64,000 bases of DNA from Aliirhizobium wenxiniae (GTDB taxonomy: Bacteria > Pseudomonadota > Alphaproteobacteria > Rhizobiales > Rhizobiaceae), in NCBI RefSeq assembly GCF_014201355.1, contig NZ_JACHEG010000001.1, positions 1,302,001 through 1,366,000 of the forward strand. Reading direction: 5' to 3'. Shown piece by piece: positions 59,676 through 64,000 of this stretch (positions are counted from its first letter, which is position 1; each line of letters opens with the position of its first letter). A program made the position numbers and the translations under genes. The notes below the pieces were generated by a model. The model was not told the DNA's origin. It did no database searches and was given only the letters and a program-made list of their open reading frames with translations.

Positions 59676-59707
59676 GTAACAGATCAATATTTTCGCTTGG
59701 CAGCAGA

Positions 59708-60484
59708 TTACCAGGACGGGATCAGCGCACCCTTGTATTCATCATTGATGAACTTGCGGATGCTTTCGTCGTGATAGGCTTCGACCAGCGTCTTGGCCCA
59801 GGGAGCGTCCTTGTCGGCGGAGCGTACAACAATGATGTTGGCGTAGGGCGACTTTTCGCCTTCGATGGCGATCGCGTCCTTCTTAGGGTTCAGGCCGGCT
59901 TCCATGGCGTAGTTCGTGTTGATGACGGCGGCATCGACGTCATCGAGCGAACGCGGCAGCTGGGCAGCGTCGAGTTCGGAGAATTCGATCTTTTTCGGGT
60001 TCTCTATGATGTCCGAAGGCGTGACCTTGATACCGGCATCCGGCTTGAACTTGATCAGCCCCTTCGAAGCCAGAACCAGCAGAGCGCGGCCGCCATTGGT
60101 CGGGTCGTTCGGGATGGCAACGGTGTCGCCGTCCTTCAGTTCATCGAGGCTCTTCACCTTCTTGGAATAGACGCCCATCGGGGTGGTGATCGTCTTGCCG
60201 ATGGCAACGAGATCGAACTTGCGGTCGGCGATCTGGTTGTCGAGGTAAGGCTGGTGCTGGAACGAGTTGGCCTGGATGTCGCCGTCGTTCAGAGCCTGGT
60301 TCGGCACGACATAATCCGAGAACTCGATGATATCGATGTTGAGGCCCTTGGTCTTGGCGACGGCGGCAACCTTTTCCATGATATTGGCGTGTTCACCCGG
60401 CGTGACGCCGACCTTGATGTCTTCGGCAAGTGCGGAGCTTGCGGCAGCAAGCGCAAATGCGGCGGCGAGTACGAGCTTCTTCAT
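59708..60484 (-). CDS. metQ: Methionine-binding protein MetQ, second copy
   Basis: This 258-residue NlpA/MetQ-family protein has a signal peptide (KLVLAAAFALAAASSALAED) without a lipobox cysteine, so it is probably soluble in the periplasm. The core motifs are KVGVTPGEHANIMEKVA, EFSDYVVPNQALNDGD and NSFQHQPYLDNQ. It is about half to two thirds identical by eye to the neighbouring copy and lies 87 nt after it. The start at 60484 gives the usual short N-terminus. Confidence 0.9.
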   Translation of the reverse strand: MKKLVLAAAFALAAASSALAEDIKVGVTPGEHANIMEKVAAVAKTKGLNIDIIEFSDYVVPNQALNDGDIQANSFQHQPYLDNQIADRKFDLVAIGKTITTPMGVYSKKVKSLDELKDGDTVAIPNDPTNGGRALLVLASKGLIKFKPDAGIKVTPSDIIENPKKIEFSELDAAQLPRSLDDVDAAVINTNYAMEAGLNPKKDAIAIEGEKSPYANIIVVRSADKDAPWAKTLVEAYHDESIRKFINDEYKGALIPSW

Positions 60485-60517
60485 TGGATGTTTCCTCACG
60501 ATTTTATTGGGTTTATG

Positions 60518-60558
60518 GCGCCGCCGGCCCGTTTTGTTGGGAGCCGGACCGACGGCGC
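60518..60558 (-). promoter_or_regulatory. GC-rich hairpin between the two metQ genes
   Basis: GCGCCG (60518-60523) pairs with CGGCGC (60553-60558) and CCGG (60524-60527) with CCGG (60544-60547) across a 5-nt bulge. No T-run follows. It could shield or separate the mRNA segments of the two binding-protein genes. Confidence 0.4.
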
Positions 60559-60571
60559 AATGGTTAAGCGC

Positions 60572-61351
60572 TTACCAGGTCGGCGTGATCGCGCCCTTGA
60601 ACTTCTCTTCGATGAAGGCCGACACTTCCGGGCTATGATAGCTTTCGACGAAGGTCTTCACCCAGTCGGCATCCTTGTCTTTGGCGCGAACTGCGATGAC
60701 GCCGACGTATGGCGCCTTGGTGCTTTCCTGGAAAATGCCGTCCGTCTTCGGGTTGAGGCCGGCGGCAAGCGCGTAATTGGTGGTGATGGCGGCGAGATCG
60801 ACGTCATCGAGCGAACGCGGCAGCTGGGCAGCGTCGAGTTCGAGAATGTTCAGCTTCTTCGGGTTCTCGGTAATGTCGGCAACCGAGGCCTTCACGCCGA
60901 TACCGTCCTTGAGTGTGATCAGCTTCTGGTCTGCCAGCAGCAGCAGCGCACGCGCACCGTTGCTCGGGTCATTCGGGATGGCGACCGACGCACCGTCCTT
61001 CAGCTCGGACAGAGCCTTGATCTTCTTTGAATAACCGGCCATCGGGAAGTTGACCGACTTCGCCACGCTGACGAGATCGAGCTTCCGCTCCTTCACCTGG
61101 TTGTCCAGATAAGGCTGGTGCTGGAACGAGTTGATGTCGATATCGCCATCCGACAGCGCCTGGTTCGGCACGACATAATCGGAGAACTCAACGACATCGA
61201 GTTCAAGTCCCTTCTTGGCGGCGACTTCCTTTACCTTCTCAACGATCTGCGCATGCGGACCGGGCGTCACGCCGACCTTCTTGGTTTCAGCAAGCGCCGC
61301 ACCGGTGGAGAAGAGAGCGGCAAGAGTGGCCGCAACAATCAGTTTCTTCAT
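60572..61351 (-). CDS. metQ: Methionine-binding protein MetQ, first copy
   Basis: This 259-residue periplasmic binding protein has a signal peptide (KLIVAATLAALFSTGAALAET, no lipobox). It also has the same motifs as its neighbour: KVGVTPGPHAQIVEKVK, EFSDYVVPNQALSDGDI and NSFQHQPYLDNQ. It follows metI within 20 nt, the normal MetNIQ arrangement. The two copies differ mainly in the region around residues 95-130 and 190-215, which may alter ligand preference. Confidence 0.92.
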   Translation of the reverse strand: MKKLIVAATLAALFSTGAALAETKKVGVTPGPHAQIVEKVKEVAAKKGLELDVVEFSDYVVPNQALSDGDIDINSFQHQPYLDNQVKERKLDLVSVAKSVNFPMAGYSKKIKALSELKDGASVAIPNDPSNGARALLLLADQKLITLKDGIGVKASVADITENPKKLNILELDAAQLPRSLDDVDLAAITTNYALAAGLNPKTDGIFQESTKAPYVGVIAVRAKDKDADWVKTFVESYHSPEVSAFIEEKFKGAITPTW

Positions 61352-61371
61352 TATCTTGTCCCTCTGAAAAC

Positions 61372-62040
61372 TCAGTTCTTGCGGTTACGTTTATCGAAAC
61401 GACGGGCCAGTGCATCGCCGGCGCTCTGGACAAGCTGGACGAGTACGATCAGCACGACGACAACGGCGAGCATCATTTCCGGCATGAAGCGCTGGTAACC
61501 GTAGCGGATGCCAAGGTCGCCGAGACCGCCGCCGCCAACGGCACCGACCATTGCCGAATAGCCAATCAGGCTGACCATGGTCATGGTGAGTGCCGCCATC
61601 AACGAAGGCCGGGCTTCCGCCAAAAGCACCTTGAAGACGATCTGCGTCGGCGTCGCACCCATCGCGCGGGCAGCCTCGATCAGACCCTTGTCGATCTCCC
61701 GGATCGCAGCTTCGACGAGACGTGCGAAGAAAGGAATGGTCGCGATCGTCAGCGGCACGATTGCCGCATAGGTGCCGATCGACGTGCCTGTAATCAGTCG
61801 CGTGAACGGAATGATCGCAACAACGAGAATGATGAAGGGCGTGGAGCGCGCCGCATTGATGATCAGGCCGACGATGCGGTTGATCGTCGGAGCCGGGAAC
61901 AGTTCACCCCGACCGCTGGTAGCCAGGAAGATGCCGATCGGCAGACCGATCAGCGAACCGATCACTCCGGCGGCGGCAACCATCTGCAGCGTTTGACCAA
62001 GCGATTTCAGGATCAGGTTCAGCATCATATCAGGCGACAT
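61372..62040 (-). CDS. metI: Methionine ABC transporter permease
   Basis: From the ATG at 62040 the protein has 222 residues, the normal MetI size, with five membrane segments. The permease signature [26 protein letters not shown] is the ATPase contact loop. GGAGG lies 9 nt upstream, and the gene overlaps the 3' end of metN by 11 nt. Together with MetN and MetQ it takes up methionine. Confidence 0.92.
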   Translation of the reverse strand: MSPDMMLNLILKSLGQTLQMVAAAGVIGSLIGLPIGIFLATSGRGELFPAPTINRIVGLIINAARSTPFIILVVAIIPFTRLITGTSIGTYAAIVPLTIATIPFFARLVEAAIREIDKGLIEAARAMGATPTQIVFKVLLAEARPSLMAALTMTMVSLIGYSAMVGAVGGGGLGDLGIRYGYQRFMPEMMLAVVVVLIVLVQLVQSAGDALARRFDKRNRKN

Positions 62041-63148
62041 AGCCGAGCACCTCCGTGGAAAGGCCGGTTTCGGCATAGAAGCGATTGGCCCGCTCGATGA
62101 CGGCGGGTTCTGCGGAATAGGATACGACCAGGGAGCCGAAAGGCTTGCCGCCGATCTCCTCGATCCCGCCTGCGAGAATGTTGACGTCGGAACCAAGCTC
62201 AGCAACGAGCCGGCCAGTAAGTGGCTGGAAAGCGGTCTCTCCGAAGAAGACAAGCCGCACCAGCGCCCGGTCGCCTGCCGAAGGGGAATGCTTGATACCT
62301 GTCCGCAGCCATTCCGGCAGCGCCAGAGACGAAGCGAGCAGTGTCCGCGTCGTATCGTGTTTCGGGCTGGCATAGACGTCGAAGACCCGGCCCGACTCGA
62401 CGATCAGCCCCCTGTCGATGACGGCAACGTCGGTGGCAATAGTCTTCACCACTTCCATCTCGTGGGTGATCAGCAGCACGGTCAGGCCAAGCTCGGCATT
62501 GATGCGCTTCAGAAGTTCGAGAATGGACTGCGTCGTTTCCGGATCGAGAGCCGAGGTGGCTTCATCCGAGAGCAGAAGCTTCGGATCTGTCGCCAGCGCA
62601 CGGGCAATGCCGACGCGCTGCTTCTGGCCACCCGACAGTTCGGACGGATAGCTGCCCGCCTTGTCGCCGAGACCGACCAGATCGAGCAACGGCCCGACCT
62701 TGGCCTTGATCGTCTTCGCATCGACGCCGGCAATTTCCAGCGGAAGCGCGACGTTGTCGAAAGCGGTGCGGGACGACAGGAGATTGAAGTGCTGGAAGAT
62801 CATGCCGATCTGCCGGCGCAGATCGCGCAGGCCCGATTCCGGCAGACCACCGACTTCCGTACCATCGACGATGACCTTGCCGGATGTCGGCTTTTCAAGC
62901 CCGTTGACCAAGCGAATAAGCGTCGACTTGCCGGCGCCCGAGCGGCCGATAATGCCGGTGATCGCGCCGTGTGCAACGGTGAAATCGATCCCGTCAAGGG
63001 CCGTGAAAGCGGGCTGGCCGCCCGTACCGCCGAAGCGCTTCGTTACGCCCTCGAAGGAAACCATGGGAGTGCCGGAAGACGCCCCCTGGTTTATTCCCTC
63101 CGCTCGGACGGACGGCGCGACACCTGTCGCGGCATGTTGGATGGTCAT
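62030..63148 (-). CDS. metN: Methionine ABC transporter ATP-binding protein
   Basis: This 372-residue ATPase has Walker A (GRSGAGKST), the Q-loop region [14 protein letters not shown], signature LSGGQKQR, Walker [13 protein letters not shown], and the switch His in LLITHEM. A C-terminal NIL regulatory domain ([20 protein letters not shown]) binds methionine to shut the transporter. It is the first gene of metN-metI-metQ-metQ. A weak GTGAG precedes the ATG; I see no known SAM riboswitch core upstream. Confidence 0.94.
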   Translation of the reverse strand: MTIQHAATGVAPSVRAEGINQGASSGTPMVSFEGVTKRFGGTGGQPAFTALDGIDFTVAHGAITGIIGRSGAGKSTLIRLVNGLEKPTSGKVIVDGTEVGGLPESGLRDLRRQIGMIFQHFNLLSSRTAFDNVALPLEIAGVDAKTIKAKVGPLLDLVGLGDKAGSYPSELSGGQKQRVGIARALATDPKLLLSDEATSALDPETTQSILELLKRINAELGLTVLLITHEMEVVKTIATDVAVIDRGLIVESGRVFDVYASPKHDTTRTLLASSLALPEWLRTGIKHSPSAGDRALVRLVFFGETAFQPLTGRLVAELGSDVNILAGGIEEIGGKPFGSLVVSYSAEPAVIERANRFYAETGLSTEVLGYVA

Positions 63149-63267
63149 TTGAAACTCACGAGTTAAGTCAGGTCATTCTTGGCGGCGAGAATACCGCTCG
63201 ATCACGCGCCCAGACGGCACATTCGATGACAGGTGACTTTCCGGAGCATTTCGATCGGCTTTCTCTT

Positions 63268-63290
63268 GGAAAAAGGCGTAGCAGCCTTGT
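63268..63290 (-). terminator. Possible terminator between the beta-glucosidase gene and metN
   Basis: AAGGC/GCCTT arms (63273-63277 with 63284-63288) read into TTTTT on the minus strand, about 110 nt after the beta-glucosidase stop. The stem is short, so the call is weak. The rest of 63149-63399 shows nothing recognisable. Confidence 0.4.
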
Positions 63291-63399
63291 TGGTGGCAGA
63301 TCAATGCCCCGGCCCTACCCTAATTCCTAGGGATGGAATTTCAATTATTGGCGAGCGAGGGAAAAACTCTTCCTAAGCCCCTATTGCGCCTGGCTTTTA

Positions 63400-64000
63400 T
63401 CAAGCCACCCGATGATTTCCGCCGGGAAATTGGGACGCGAGTTCGCGATACCATTTTCCGCTCTTTTTGATCGTGCGTTCCTGGGTTTCGTAATCGACGT
63501 AAACGAGGCCGAACCGCATGCGATAGCCTTCGGCCCATTCGAAATTGTCCATCAGGCTCCAGGCGAAATAGCCCTTCATCGGATAACCATCCGAAACGAG
63601 ATCCGCCACGACCGAGAGGTGGTCGACATAGTAGTCCAGCCGCGGCTGGTCGTCGATCTGGCCATTCTGCGGCCCCATATTGTAGGCTGCACCGTTCTCG
63701 GTCACGTAGCAATCGGGCAGTTCGTAACGACGGTAAAGATCCTCCACCAGCGACTTCATCGCCGGTGCGTAGATTTCCCAACCGATATCCGTCACCTTCT
63801 GGCTGACGAAGGGCGCTCCCTGCGTGGCGGGGTAGATCGCCTCCTCCGCCGAATCGTTGGTCACGCGCATCGGCGTGTAATAGTTGAGCCCCCACCAGTC
63901 GAGCTTCTGGCTGATGATCGCAAGATCGCCTTCCTCGACCTTGGGCATCCTGTCGCCAAGCGCTTCGATCAGCGATTGCGGATATTCTCCCTTGAACACC
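63400..64000 (-). CDS. Beta-glucosidase, glycoside hydrolase family 1 (5' end outside the window)
   Basis: The C-terminal 200 residues of a GH1 enzyme are present. They include the catalytic nucleophile in YVTENGAAYN and the C-terminal signature YFAWSLMDNFEWAEGYRMRFG, followed by YVDYETQERTIKKSGKWY. The family hydrolyses beta-linked glucosides with retention. The frame is open to the right edge, so the start lies beyond 64000. The stop is at 63400-63402. Confidence 0.94.
   Translation of the reverse strand, partial: VFKGEYPQSLIEALGDRMPKVEEGDLAIISQKLDWWGLNYYTPMRVTNDSAEEAIYPATQGAPFVSQKVTDIGWEIYAPAMKSLVEDLYRRYELPDCYVTENGAAYNMGPQNGQIDDQPRLDYYVDHLSVVADLVSDGYPMKGYFAWSLMDNFEWAEGYRMRFGLVYVDYETQERTIKKSGKWYRELASQFPGGNHRVA

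Noticed and set aside
59771..61030. 419-codon open frame on the plus strand
   Set aside because: It runs antisense across both metQ genes, and its internal similarity reflects only the metQ duplication.
63149..63340. Possible SAM riboswitch before metN
   Set aside because: I compared the leader by eye with the SAM-II core and did not find its conserved segments; only a weak terminator-like hairpin is visible.

Overview
The window is a GC-rich stretch of a Rhizobiaceae-type alphaproteobacterial chromosome (Rhizobium, Agrobacterium or a close relative). Pointers are the glgP-glgB-glgC-glgA-pgm-glgX order, a rhizobial-style intergenic palindromic mosaic element, a heterotetrameric sarcosine oxidase operon, a fold-III ornithine decarboxylase with a structured leader, an aa3 oxidase subunit IV, and dense, short-gapped gene packing. 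Both ends cut genes: the left edge lies inside a DUF2126 gene and the right edge inside a GH1 beta-glucosidase gene. I see no tRNA, rRNA, CRISPR array, insertion sequence or prophage.

Layout. 1-4.5 kb: a three-gene unit (DUF2126 protein, ATP-grasp/alpha-E fusion, transglutaminase-like protease) of the type proposed to make and modify unknown peptides. 4.6-5.5 kb: an orphan TadG-like protein with its own terminator. 5.8-17 kb: a complete glycogen synthesis and breakdown operon, broken only by a palindromic repeat before glgX. 17-19 kb: a MaoC-like hydratase, a zinc alcohol dehydrogenase and a small membrane protein. 19.1-24.3 kb: soxBDAG (sarcosine to glycine plus C1-folate). 24.4-29.3 kb: a lipoprotein of unknown family, rpsU, a TPR lipoprotein, a luciferase-like monooxygenase, an aa3 oxidase subunit IV and a FeeM-like acyltransferase. 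29.4-31.8 kb: a membrane GGDEF/EAL protein. 32-35.3 kb: a TRAP transporter whose permease genes and binding-protein gene converge. 35.6-39.3 kb: a tiny membrane protein, a PuuD-like amidotransferase, LacI and MarR regulators, and a creatininase-family amidohydrolase. 39.4-41.7 kb: a His-rich zinc GTPase metallochaperone and a WD40 protein. 41.9-46.6 kb: a serine hydrolase, a LysR regulator divergent from an SDR-tautomerase pair, OmpW behind a perfect FNR/FixK box, and an acetyltransferase. 46.7-52 kb: ornithine decarboxylase with a long leader, a LysR regulator, a DUF1007-NicO metal exporter pair and a second acetyltransferase. 52-57.4 kb: small proteins, a DUF533 protein, KDPG aldolase (eda), a CYTH-CHAD pair, trhO and a short tyrosine phosphatase. 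57.4-59.6 kb: a CHASE4-GGDEF-EAL protein. 59.7-63.2 kb: metN-metI with two metQ genes. 63.4 kb to the end: beta-glucosidase.

The contents are mainly ordinary chromosomal metabolism: carbon storage, one-carbon and methionine supply, polyamines, metal homeostasis and c-di-GMP signalling. The most interesting signals are regulatory and architectural. They include ribosome-binding sites built into hairpins (glgX and the 101-aa membrane protein), a 12-codon ORF coupled to the WD40 gene, the ornithine decarboxylase leader, the FNR-type box before ompW, a possible Zur box before the zinc GTPase gene, and the FeeM-like synthase beside a c-di-GMP enzyme. Start sites were chosen from visible Shine-Dalgarno sequences, signal peptides and family lengths; no database search was run.
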